Both the position numbers and the translations under genes were made by a program. Below, one piece after another: positions 34,696 through 45,325 of a stretch of DNA of 64,000 nucleotides (its first letter is position 1; each line of letters begins with the position of its first letter). This DNA is from Malaya genurostris (taxonomy: Eukaryota; Arthropoda; Insecta; Diptera; Culicidae), in assembly GCF_030247185.1 (NCBI RefSeq), contig NC_080571.1:167298047-167362046 (forward strand), read 5' to 3'. Below the pieces are notes generated by a model. The model saw only the letters and a list, made by a program, of their open reading frames with translations, did no database searches and was not told the DNA's origin.

Positions 34696-35632
34696 CAGGG
34701 TCCGGCACTCGAAGTGTAACCAATTAAAAAGGCCATAAATTCAGTTTGGAAAATTACTTTTACTTAATTCAAAGTACAAAATGTGTAAAAATAATACAAA
34801 ATTCAGAATCAATTCACTTTTGCTCGATATGACCACCTTTTGCCTTGACTTGATGAATTAAGAGAGCGAAGGAGTTGTTTCGTTTGGCCGAATGTGACTT
34901 GCAGGTATTTTGGCCCACTCGCGGACAATAACTTTTTTCAGCGCCTCGAGACTGGTGTATCTTTTAGTTCGGACTTTGCTCTCCAAAATGGCCCAAAGAG
35001 AATAATCCATTGGATTCGCATCTGGTGAATTCGAGAGCCATTGTGTGGACGTGATGAAGTTCGGAACGTTGTTTTTCAGCCATTCTTGGTTCACTCGAGC
35101 TTTGTGAGACGGTGCCGAGTCCTGGTGAAACGTCCATGGTCTGCCATCGAAATGTTTGCCCACGGCTTCAAAGCAACCTCCAGAATACTTTCCCGATAAT
35201 ATGTCGCATTTACCTTGACGCCAGGCTCGATGAAAACGATTGGAGAGCGCCCATCTGCGTTTATAGCGGCCCAAACCACTATCTGTTGCGGGTGCTGCCT
35301 CCTGGTGGCCAATCGATGACTCAAATTCTCGTATGAACGGTCGGTCAAGTAAACCCTATCGTTTTGAGAGTTTGCGAATTGCTCAATTGGAAAAATTTTC
35401 TCGTCAGAAAATACAATGTTCGGAAATTGACCGCTTTCGGCCAAACGAAGCAACTCCTTCGCTCTCTCAAGTCATCAAGTCAAGGCAAAAGGTGGTCATA
35501 TCGAGCAAAAGTGAATTGATTCTGAATTTTGTATTATTTTTACACATTTTGTACTTTGAATTAAGTAAAAGTAATTTTCCAAACTGCATTTATGGCCTTT
35601 TTAATTGGTTACACTTCGAGTGCCGGACCCTG
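34696..35632 (-). mobile_element. DD37D foldback transposon, unit 2 copy
   Basis: Same structure as 27896-28832, including the TA flanks, the inverted 195-bp ends and the frameshifted catalytic part (34858-35463). Confidence 0.85.
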
Positions 35633-36573
35633 TATACTGAAATCCACCAGACTCCTTTGGGTTCCGGTATAAGTCATTCTGCACTCGCATAACATAAGCC
35701 TTGTATAAACCGGTATTCATCACTAGAGTTTTTCTTAGTTTCAGTAGAAAGCCAACGACGGTATTTACGCTGCCATGAATTCCGTTCAAATTTCAGAGTT
35801 CGAAGACGAGAGATTGCCCACGGAGGAGAAATCGCACACTTCACAAGCGCAAATTTAATTTGAACAACTTCAATTTATGTTTTGAAGATACTCAATCAAA
35901 GCGTCAAAATTAATTTTCCTGTAGTTTAATGCTCTTGGTTTATTCAAAAGAGCAGCACGGTCAACATCTTCATCACGGTCAATTGAAAACGATATTGTCA
36001 AAGGAGCGAGATGAAGGTCAACAGGTCAACAGCAATACAATTATTTATATTCAATTGCTGCTTGGAAAGGCCAAAACCCAGATCGAGTCCGTTGTGATTC
36101 TTTTGTTTGTTTGCTTGGGAAAGATTCAAATCATGCATACCGTCGATCAAAGCGATCTAGTGGCGGTGAGCTGAGAGGAACCCGAGTTTATAACTCCTTC
36201 GATTCCATATGTCCACACATTGCGTGACTGATTGAAATCAGCACACACCAAAACACAATCATAAGGCGATGATTTACTGATTAGCTCCGATACAGAACAA
36301 ATGGGCGCATCAATAATACCCACGTCTTGGCTTTTACCGGGAGGAATGTAAGCAGTGTTACTAGATAACGACCATCCACAGTTTCGATTAATGAGCACGA
36401 GTGCGCTTGTGAAACGGCGATGAAAATGTCATCACAACTTCTTTTGTCACTATTTTGTGGACTCTTATCACAACGGAATACGTTAAATGAGTTTCCAAAA
36501 AGTTGTAACGAGTTTGTTCGATCGTCATGTTCTGTCTCCGTCAGAATGATGACGTTGCAACAGCAGTCATGCG

Positions 36574-37220
36574 CAGAGATGTCCATCTCCTCTGTGTGAC
36601 GAAGAGCAAGCAAAATTTCTCCCCTCGCACTGACAACTTCAACGAGAGCTCTTCTCTTTCACATATATACACCACTGTTGTATAAAGCGTGTACGCATCA
36701 TGAGTGCGTTTGTTTATGTCCTTTTACCTCCTCCACTGAATCGCACCAAAGTGCTAGAGCATTAGCTAATAAAATCTCTGAGATGGATGCAGATACTTTT
36801 ACAGAGGTGTACACGCTAGTGAGCATTCTGGTGTATGGTTTGCGTAGAAGAAGCGTGGACACGCAAAATCAGCAAAATAAAACAATTTATTGTTAAATTT
36901 TCGGTTTTCATTGCAAATTTTTCATAGCAAGGCCAGATCTACTCTCTATTAGTTGAAGTTCACAGAAGTGTTCGCTCACCATCACGCGCCAGTGATCACT
37001 TGGGTGTATTTAGGCGAGAGCACGTGAGAGCGATTCGTGCGAAGAGAATGTTATTCTCTCACACCAGCTTCTTTCAACACAAGAACATACTCAAAGTCTG
37101 TCTGTCTGGACAATGAGAAGAAGTGCGCTTTCCTCTTTGTGTGGAGCGGAGCAAATGTATCCGCAGTGTATAGTTGAAACCTACGTCCTGGTGTAGCACT
37201 CTAGTGAAATGCCATCTCTG
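36574..37220. mobile_element. hAT-type MITE, unit 2 copy
   Basis: Same as 29774-30420 with the GTCATGCG duplication at 36566-36573 and 37221-37228. Differs by at least one base (37196 G). Confidence 0.85.
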
Positions 37221-37479
37221 GTCATGCGTAGCCAGGAAAATATCATCAACCTTTGTCCTTAAACCTCGAACGCTTTGGTAATACAAGCTACAAAAATTAA
37301 AAATTTTAAACATAGTTTTTGAAAACTCAAATCACGAAAGAATTGTTTGTTTTTCGAAAAATGATCAAGTTTTTTAATAATTGTTCAAAACCGCGATGCG
37401 CACATTTCCTTGAATTTCATCGCTTAAACTATATGCATGCAATGTATTGTGGGGAAAAACGCAACGATTTTTTTGAAGG

Positions 37480-37578
37480 CATTTTTTTAATGACTATTTA
37501 TTGGAACATAAGATAAAATTAAATTATTAGGATTTAAATTGGGTGTTCAGCCACAAGTGGTGACTTTTCAGCCCTATT
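37480..37578 (-). repeat. Juan-like 3' fragment J5, unit 2 copy
   Basis: Same as 30680-30778. Confidence 0.75.
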
Positions 37579-39558
37579 AAACACTCAGTCGCCCTGTACT
37601 TTTACGGCTCACGTTATCGCTCCTCAGTCATTAATCAATGTAAAGCATTATGCGGTCAATCGGCCGCCTACTCTTTCCTCGTATACTAATTGTCAAAATG
37701 TTACCCACCCTCCCGAGTATCTGACCGTTTACTATCAAAATGTTCGTGGGATGAAAACAAAGACGCAACACTTTTTGTTATCTCTCTCCTCCTGTGACTA
37801 CGATGTTATTGTTTTGACCGAAACGTGGCTGCGAGAAGATATAATGAACTCTGAATTCTCGACCAATTATACAATATACCGATGCGATCGTAACTCGTCT
37901 TCTAGTCAACTGCTTCGTGGAGGAGGGGTATCATCGCAATCAAGAATAACTTGACTGGGATCGCAATAAAAATGCACGGATTTGAACACCTAGAACAAAC
38001 TACCGTACGTGTCTCGCTACCAAATCTATCACTATACATCTGTTGTATATATTTAAGGCCTAATAGTGACCCAGATCTATACAGTTCACACGCCTCTGCA
38101 GTTCAGCAAGTCCTTGACATTGCGAATAGCATGGACCGTGTACTCGTTGTAGGTGATTATAATCTTCCTCATCTGCGATGGACTTTTGATCATGATCTAA
38201 AATCTTATCTACCTGAAAACGCTACATCTGAACAAAAAATATCGATTATGGAAACGATGATAGCAGGAGGTCTTTATCAAATCTGCTCACTTTCAAATAT
38301 GAATGGACGAACCCTGGATTTAGCATTTGTTAATAACACGGATTTCGTAGAATTATTTGAGGCTCCGACATCCATACTTAAAGTCGACCCCCACCTTTGT
38401 TTTAAGGTATGAAAAGCATCAGAACGAGAATATGGTTTTCTCTGAAACTTATGACGATCTCGACTTTGATTTTAATCGTTGCGATATGGATAATATATCA
38501 GCAGATATCGAAGCTGTCAATTGGCAAGCTATGCTTGGTGGTAACGATTTGGACCATGCGGTTTCATTGTTTTATGATACAATACATAGAATTTTACATA
38601 GCAGAGTTCCTAAAAAACGAGTTAGAATCAAAGTGGATTACAAGTTTCCATGGTGGAATGCAAGGCTTGGCCGTATGCGCAACGTGCTACGAAAACAACG
38701 CAAACACTATTACCGTTACAAGACTGAAGACAAAAAAATTGTTCTTCGACAATTTGAACTGCAATATGAAACCGCTAGAAATAATGCCTTCCGTGATTAT
38801 CTTAACCGTATCGAGAATAGTCTTCGAAATAATCCCTCAACTTTCTGGACATATGTAAAGAGCAGGAAACGTTCTGGTGGCATTCCCGTGAATGTTTTTC
38901 TCAAAGATGTAAGCGCTCACTCTGCATCTGAGGCCGTTAATTTATTTGCCGATTATTTCCGTGGTGTATTCAACAGTTCCCCTGTCAATCCGTTGCAGGA
39001 ATATATTGATAGTTTGCAATCGTACAGTATGAACCTACCTCTCTTGAATATAAGTGAAACTGAAGTGATGGAAGCACTATCCAGTTTAGATTCAACGAAA
39101 GGCCCAGGACCGGATCGTCTACCGCCAGTGTTTTTAAAACGTTGTGTCCGATCATTAGCTGTACCAGTTAATATGATTTTCAACCGATCAATAATCGAAC
39201 ATACTTTTCCTAGTGCTTGGAAAGTTGTTGCTATAGTTCCAATACATAAGAATGTAAACACTCATAATATTGAAAATTACAGAGGGATCTCGATTTTGAA
39301 CTGTCTAGCTAAAGAACTGGAAAAATTGTTTACGACGCGATGTATTCTAAAGCGTCTCAAATCATTGCTGATTGTCAACACGGTTTTGTGAAAAAACGAT
39401 CAACAACGTCGAATTTGTTATCATACACAAACAGCTTGATTCCCACCATCAAGAAACACCAACAAATTGATGCGATATATTTCGACTTTTCTAAAGCATT
39501 CGATAAAGTACCACATAATGTTGTTATCCTAAAGTTGCAACGACTTGGATTCCCCCCC
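37579..39558 (+). pseudogene. Non-LTR relic C, unit 2 copy
   Basis: Same as 30779-32758. It differs by C to A at 37844 and CC to TT at 38937-38938 (Ala to Val before NLFADYF). It is followed by the Juan-like element J2, as in unit 1. Confidence 0.8.
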
Positions 39559-39582
39559 TTCAAAATTCCATTCATTTCAAAA

Positions 39583-41135
39583 ATGCCTGCGTCCAACCGG
39601 AAAGGCAACAAGCCTAAGGCTAAAAATAATTCAATACGGAATAAATCACAATCCGTTAATCAACATTTTTCTAATAACATTCACGATCTTATAGAATCTG
39701 AATGTAAAAATAAAAGACAACGGACGGATTTCCCTTCCGTTGAATCTATGCCGTCTAGCAATATTTACGAGATTCTTTCTGAATCCGATTGTAGCGACAT
39801 AGAAGAAAATTCTTCAAAAATTCCCAAAACGGACGCTTGTCGTTCTGGGAAGAAACAACAATCTATGCCACCAGTGACGGTGATGATTTCCGACTTCAAA
39901 GCATTCCGTACTGAGCTTTCTTCTTTTCTCCCAGAAGTAAAAGTCTCATTTCAAATCGGACGAAGAGGAGAATGTCGAGTCTTGGTTGATGGATTGGAAG
40001 ATTATGAACGTCTTAACCGGTATTTGTCCGAGAAACTTCATAAATTTTATTCATATGATATAAAATCAGACAGACCCTTCAAGGCTGTCTTGAAAAGTTT
40101 ATCAAATGATCAAAGTATTGATGAAATTAAAAATGAACTAAAAGAATTGGTTGGTTTTGCCCCTTCCCAAGTATTACTTATGAAAAAAAGAGCGAATGGT
40201 ACTTCTAAACCACGCTCTGGAATTTCCCATGAACTTTACCTAATACACTTCAATCGAAGTGATGTAAACAATTTGAAAACTTTAGAAAAAGTACGTTTCA
40301 TTTCCCACATTAAAATTCATTGGGAACATTATAACCGGCATAATCCTATTACAAACTTAACGCAATGTCGTCGTTGCCAAGGCTTCGGTCATGGAACCAA
40401 AAATTGTCATATGAATATACGGTGTTTGAATTGTGGTAAATCGCATTCGAAAGACGTTTGTCCAATGAATGAAACCACTGATAAATTTTCATGTTCAAAT
40501 TGCAATGGAAATCACAAATCTAATTATTTGAAATGTCCTGTCAGGGAAAAAAATTTAAATGCTCGTTCGCTTAGACAACAAGTCAAATCAACGACCCTAA
40601 ATTTACAGAAAATACCTGAAAATCCAAAAACCGTTACAAATGCCACGCCCAATTCTTCTAAGGCACCTATTTCTTCGAATTTCAAACAAAAAACAGGTAG
40701 GCCAATTCGTCTTCTAACGAAAACAATTCATTGACAGGTAGATCGACCTCGTTATCATCTTCTTCTAATGTCAGTTATGCTGGTATATAAGGTAGAAAAC
40801 TACCACCTATTTCTTCTAATGTAAATAATCAAAACACAGCACCGCCTTGCAGTTCATCTTCTAACGAAAACAATTTATTAACAGGTAGACCGGCCAAATC
40901 ATCTTCTTCTAATGGCAGTCTACCTACAAATATTCCTTCAATGCCATTCGCTTCTTTAAATGAAGTCGATTTAGGCAATATAACTGAAAATAAAATGATC
41001 TACCTACAAGATCAACTTTTCTAAATAATCATCCAAATGAATTCGACTTCATCACTTTTTGAAGCATTTCAAATCGGATGGAAATTTGCAAATAATATTA
41101 TAATGAATTTAAAATTTAACAGTGATGTTAAATAA
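39583..41135 (+). pseudogene. J2 ORF1 (gag-like)
   Basis: Open from ATG 39583 to 40734. After a frameshift the Ser/Asn-rich tail continues to the stop at 41133-41135. Three CCHC knuckles lie at about 40365-40540. In the family layout the ORF1 stop (in GATGTTAAATAA) overlaps the ORF2 start ATG (41125) by 11 nt. Confidence 0.75.
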
Positions 41136-43772
41136 TTATTTGAATATTTTAAATTGGAATGCTCAATCTTTGAAATCGAGTGAAGATGAATTTTATAATT
41201 TTCTCGAAGTTCACAAAATCCATATTGCCATTGTGACAGAAGCTTTTCTTAAACCAAATGTCAAATTGAAAAGTAATCCACATTATGTGGTTCATCGATT
41301 CGACAGGTTTACTGGAATGGGTGATGGAGTTGCCATTTTTGTCCAACGGCAAATTAAACATCGAATTTTACCTTCTTTCAATACTAAAGTTATTGAAAGC
41401 TTGGGAATCGAAGTTGAAACCATTCATGGAATTTATTTCATCGCTGGAGCATATTTGCCATTCCAATGCACCGGCGAACAATTAAATTTCTTTGAAGGCG
41501 ATTTGCAAAAACTCACAAGATATCGACCGAAATTTTTCGTAATAGGGGACTTAAATGCTAAGCATGTCCAGTGGAATTGTAGGCAAAATAACAGTAATGG
41601 TAAAATACTTCATAATCAACTCTCAGCTGGTTACTTCACAGTTCTTCATCCCAGTAATCTGACTTGTTTCTCTTCCGTGAAAAACCGTCTACAATTGATC
41701 TGGTTCTAACGGATCAAAGTCACATTTGTAGTGAACCGATTACACATGCTGACTTTGACTCAGATCATCTTCCTGTAACATTCAGACTTTCCAACGAAGC
41801 TATAATTAATCCTATTAGTTCTATATTCAACTATCATAGAGCTAATTGGTTGGATTACAGATCTCACATTGAAAATCATGTGGATCATGAAACTATTTTA
41901 GAAAATTCTGCGGACATCGACACAGCAATTGATAATTTGAATCATTACATTATCGAAGCTAGAAATCTTTCAGTTCCCAAAGCTCCAACTAAATTATATT
42001 CTCCTATCATCGATGACAATCTTCAACTACTCATTCGGTTGAAGAATGTTCGTCGACGACAATATCAACGTTCTCGTGATCCTGCTATGAAAAACATAGT
42101 TAAGGATTTACAAAAAGAAATTAAACATAGATTTACTCTTTTGCGAAATGAAAATTTCGCTAATGAAGTTGAACAAATTAAACCATATTCTAAACCTTTC
42201 TGGAAACTTTCTAAGGTTCTTAAGAAACCTCAGAAACCAATTCCTCCTCTCAAGGAAGGAAATCAAACACTTCTTACAAATGGCGAAAAAGCTCAAAAAC
42301 TTGCGCAGCAGTTCGAGAGTGTACACAATTTCAATTTGAACGTTGTGAGTCCTATTGAAAATGAAGTCTCACTGAAATATGATCATATTTCAACCCAAGT
42401 GTTATCACACGATGACATTATTGAGACGAATTTTGATGAAATTAAATCAATTATTAGGAAACTCGAAAACATGAAGGCTCCTGGTAATGATGGAATTTTT
42501 AATATTCTTATTAAAAATCTTCCCGATGTTGCCTTGAGACTCCTGGTTAAAATTTTCAACAAGTGTTTTTCATTAGCTTACTTCCCAAAAAGATGGAAAA
42601 ACGCTAAAGTAAAACCTATCCTGAAACCTGATAAAAATCCAGCAGAAACTTCAAGTTATCGACCAATTAGCTTACTTTCTTCTATCAGTGAACTTTTTGA
42701 AAAAAATATCTTGTTGAGAATGATGCCTCATATAAATGAGAATTCAATTTTTTTTACCAGAACAGTTTGGATTTCGTCATGAACATTCACCTACTCTTCA
42801 ACTTGTCAGAGTAACGAACATGATAAAATGAAATAAATCTTCTGGGTTATCCACTGGAGTTGCTCTTCTAGACATAGAAAAAGCATTCGACAGTGTTTGG
42901 CACAAAGGTTTAATAGCAAAAATGTCTGATTTCCAGTTTCCTATTTATTTGATCAAAATGATTCAAAATTATTTAACTAATCGTACTCTTCAGGTTAGCT
43001 ATCAGAATTGTAAATCTGAATTGCTACCCGTACGAGCAGGTGTTCCGCAGGGTTCGAGCGTAGCTCCAATCTTGTATAATATTTTCACTTCTGATCTTCC
43101 AAATCTACCCGTTGGTTGTCAGAAATCGCTATTCTGTGACGACACAAGTCTGTTAGCCACAGGTAGAAATCTAAGAGTGATCTGCAGTCGCCTACAAAGA
43201 AGTTTAAATATTTCCAGTGATTATCTGTCAAAATGGAAAATTAAACCAAATGCAGCAAAAATGAAAATAATTATCTTTACTCATAAGCCAAGAGCTTCTT
43301 TTCTTAAACTAAACAATAATCACATTCTCAAATTGAATGGCTTGGAATTGACATGGTCTGATCAAGCTAAATACTTAGGTTTAACGTATGACAAAAAACT
43401 TTCAAAGATCACATTGAAGGAATCCAGGCAAAGTGTAATAAATATATTAAATGTTTATATCCTCTTATAAACAGAAATTCTAAGCTCTGTCTAAAAAACA
43501 AGTTGTTGATTTATAAACAAATTTTCAGACCAGCAATGCTTTATGCAGTACCAATTTGGTCAAGTTGTTGTTCAACCAGGAAGGAAACGCTTCAAAGGAT
43601 TCAGAATAAAATTCTGAAAATGATTTTGAAGCGTCCTCCCTGGTTTAGTACAAATGAGTTACACAGTCTCACAAATATAGAACCATTAGATGTAATGTCA
43701 CATAATATTATTAGCAAATTCCGACAAAAATCGATGCAATCTTCAATTGAATCGATTCGCTCTCTGTATTAG
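41125..43772 (+). pseudogene. J2 ORF2: AP endonuclease plus reverse transcriptase
   Basis: Endonuclease: LNILNWNAQSLKS, a VTEAF motif, FFVIGDLNAKHVQWN, a frameshift near 41680, STIDLVLT and SDHLPVTF. RT: NMKAPGNDGIFNIL, SSYRPISLLSSISELFEK, a frameshift near 42760, a stop in NMIK (about 42833), LDIEKAFDSVWHKGL, RAGVPQGSSVAPILYN and the catalytic FCDDTSLL near 43133. Another shift near 43465 precedes the C-terminal LLIYKQIFRPAMLYAVPIW. Final stop at 43770-43772. Compared with the usual FADD, the residue before DD is Cys. Confidence 0.85.
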
Positions 43773-44023
43773 TTAGTAAGTTAGTGTATAAGTTCCTTTT
43801 CCCCATTACACAATACAAGTAGGTTTAGAATTTTCCCTACACAAAAATCTCAGAATTGCGGAAGCAAATAATGTCCTCATGGTAATAACCAAATCATATA
43901 TATATATATATATAATAGGGCTGAAAATTCACCACTTGTGGCTGAACACCCAATTTAAATCCTTATAATTTAATTTTAACTCATATTCCAATAAATAGTT
44001 ATTTAAAAAAAAATCCATACCAT

Positions 44024-45178
44024 TTTCAGTTAGTACCAACCTTCAAAAGATACGTGTATGAATTTGACAGCTGTCTGATTATTAGTTTGTGAGATACTGC
44101 ATTTTGAGTGAAGCTACTTTTGTTATTGTGAAAAAAAATGGAAAAAAGGAATTTCGTGTGTTGATGAAACACTACTTTTTGATGAAAAAAAGTGCCGCCG
44201 ATACCAAAAAATGGCTTGAAGCAACAATTTGTAAGTGGTTTACAAAATTTCGTACTGGTCATATGAGCACGAAGACGATGAACGCAGTGGACGTCCAAAA
44301 GAGGCTGTTACCGATGAAAACGTGAAAAAAATCCACAATATGATTTTCAATGACCGTAAAGTGAAGTTGATCGAGATAGCTGACACCCTAAAGATATCAA
44401 AGGAACGTGTTGGACATATTATTCACGAATATTTGGATATGAGAAAGCTTTGTGCAAAATGGGTGCCGCGTGATCTCACAATCGATCAAAAACAACAACG
44501 AATTGATGATTCTGAGCAGTGTTTAGAGCTGTTATATCGAAATAAAACCGATTTTTTTCGTCGATATATAACAATGGACGAAACATGGCTCCATCACTTC
44601 ACTCCGGAGCCCAATTGACCCAAGCTGAGTGGACTGTACGCGATGAACCGAACCCAAAGCGTGGAAAGACTCAACAATCGGCCGGTAAGATTATGGCATC
44701 GATTGCCTTGAAAAGGGAAAAACCATCAACAGTGACTATTATATAGCGTTATTAGAGCGTTTGAAGGACGAAATTTCAAAAAAACGACCTCATTTGAAGA
44801 AGAAAAAAGTTTTGTTTCATCAAGACAATGCACCGTGTCACAAGTCGATGAAAACCATGCTGAAATTGAACGAATTGGGCTTCGAATTCCTCCTTCATCC
44901 ACCGTATTCTCCAGATTTGGCCTCCAGTGACTTTTTCCTGTTCTCAGACCTCAAGAGAATGCTCGCTAGTAAAAAATATAGAAGCAATGGAGAGGTAATC
45001 GCTGAAACTGAGGCCTATTTTGAGGAAAAGGACAAATCGTGCTACAAAAATGGTATCGAAAAGTTGGAAGATCGCTTTAATCGCTGTATCGCCTCTGATG
45101 ACAATTATGTTGAATAATAAAAACGAATTTTGGCAAAAATGTGTGTTTCTATTAAACGATACGAACTTTTCAGCAGAA
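44024..45178 (+). mobile_element. mariner-like element, broken
   Basis: A transposase relic between J2's A-tail and relic C. The right end reads TTTTGGCAAAAATGTGTG...GAACTTTTCAGCAG, a typical mariner terminus; the left end (TTAGTACCAACCTTCAAAAG) is an imperfect match to its reverse complement. Borders are approximate. Confidence 0.65.
44137..45117 (+). pseudogene. mariner transposase, frameshifted
   Basis: N-terminal piece KKEFRVLMKHYFLMKKSAA, then in other frames ERSGRPKEAVT and the second HTH (VKLIEIADTLKISKERVGHI), WVPRDLT, and MDETWLHHF (first D). The frame is lost at about 44620-44760, then resumes with VLFHQDNAPCHKS (second D) and PPYSPDLASSDFFLF (third D, mariner D34D type), ending LEDRFNRCIASDDNYVE at 45117. 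At least three frame breaks. Confidence 0.8.
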
Positions 45179-45325
45179 CTGTTAGCTTCACGGCCCATAT
45201 TGCATCAACTACGGCTAAAGCATTTGCAATGTTGGGTTTTCTGAAACGAAATACCGCTGATTTTAATGATTTCTACACACTAAAAGTTTTCTACTGCGCC
45301 CTAATTTGATGTATTTTGGAATACA
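45179..45325 (+). pseudogene. Non-LTR relic C, RT C-terminal fragment (left)
   Basis: Reads TVSFTAHIASTTAKAFAMLG, then FLKRNTADFNDFYTLKVFY, a stop, and CILEY, where a DNA transposon interrupts. The frame continues at 48078 with AVRVWAPYYDVQ. Confidence 0.7.

Larger units (their letters stand above)
34545..37313 (-). pseudogene. Non-LTR relic A, unit 2 copy (truncated at the junction)
   Basis: Same content as 27745-30513: part of RT up to the junction, linker, endonuclease and ORF2 start, with the DD37D and hAT insertions. The RT downstream of the NKS block is absent because the duplication starts there. Confidence 0.8.
34545..41344. repeat. 6.8-kb tandem duplication, unit 2
   Basis: Second copy of 27745-34544. 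At 41345 the sequence continues into the rest of the Juan-like element (J2), whereas unit 1 at the same point (34545) jumps back to the relic A sequence. AACG lies at the junction. Confidence 0.97.
39559..44018 (+). mobile_element. Juan-like Jockey element J2, nearly full coding length
   Basis: Contains ORF1, ORF2 and the 3' UTR with a terminal A-run. The 5' UTR is lost (starts 24 bp before the ORF1 ATG). The 3' end carries the conserved TTGTGGCTGAACACCC block, a short (TA)n at 43897-43914, and AATAAATAGTTATTTAAAAAAA. ORF2 wording such as FCDDTSLLATGRNLRVICSR, IFRPAMLYAVPIWSSC and RIQNKILKMILK is typical of Juan elements of culicine mosquitoes (Jockey clade). Broken by at least three frameshifts or stops. 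Confidence 0.85.
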
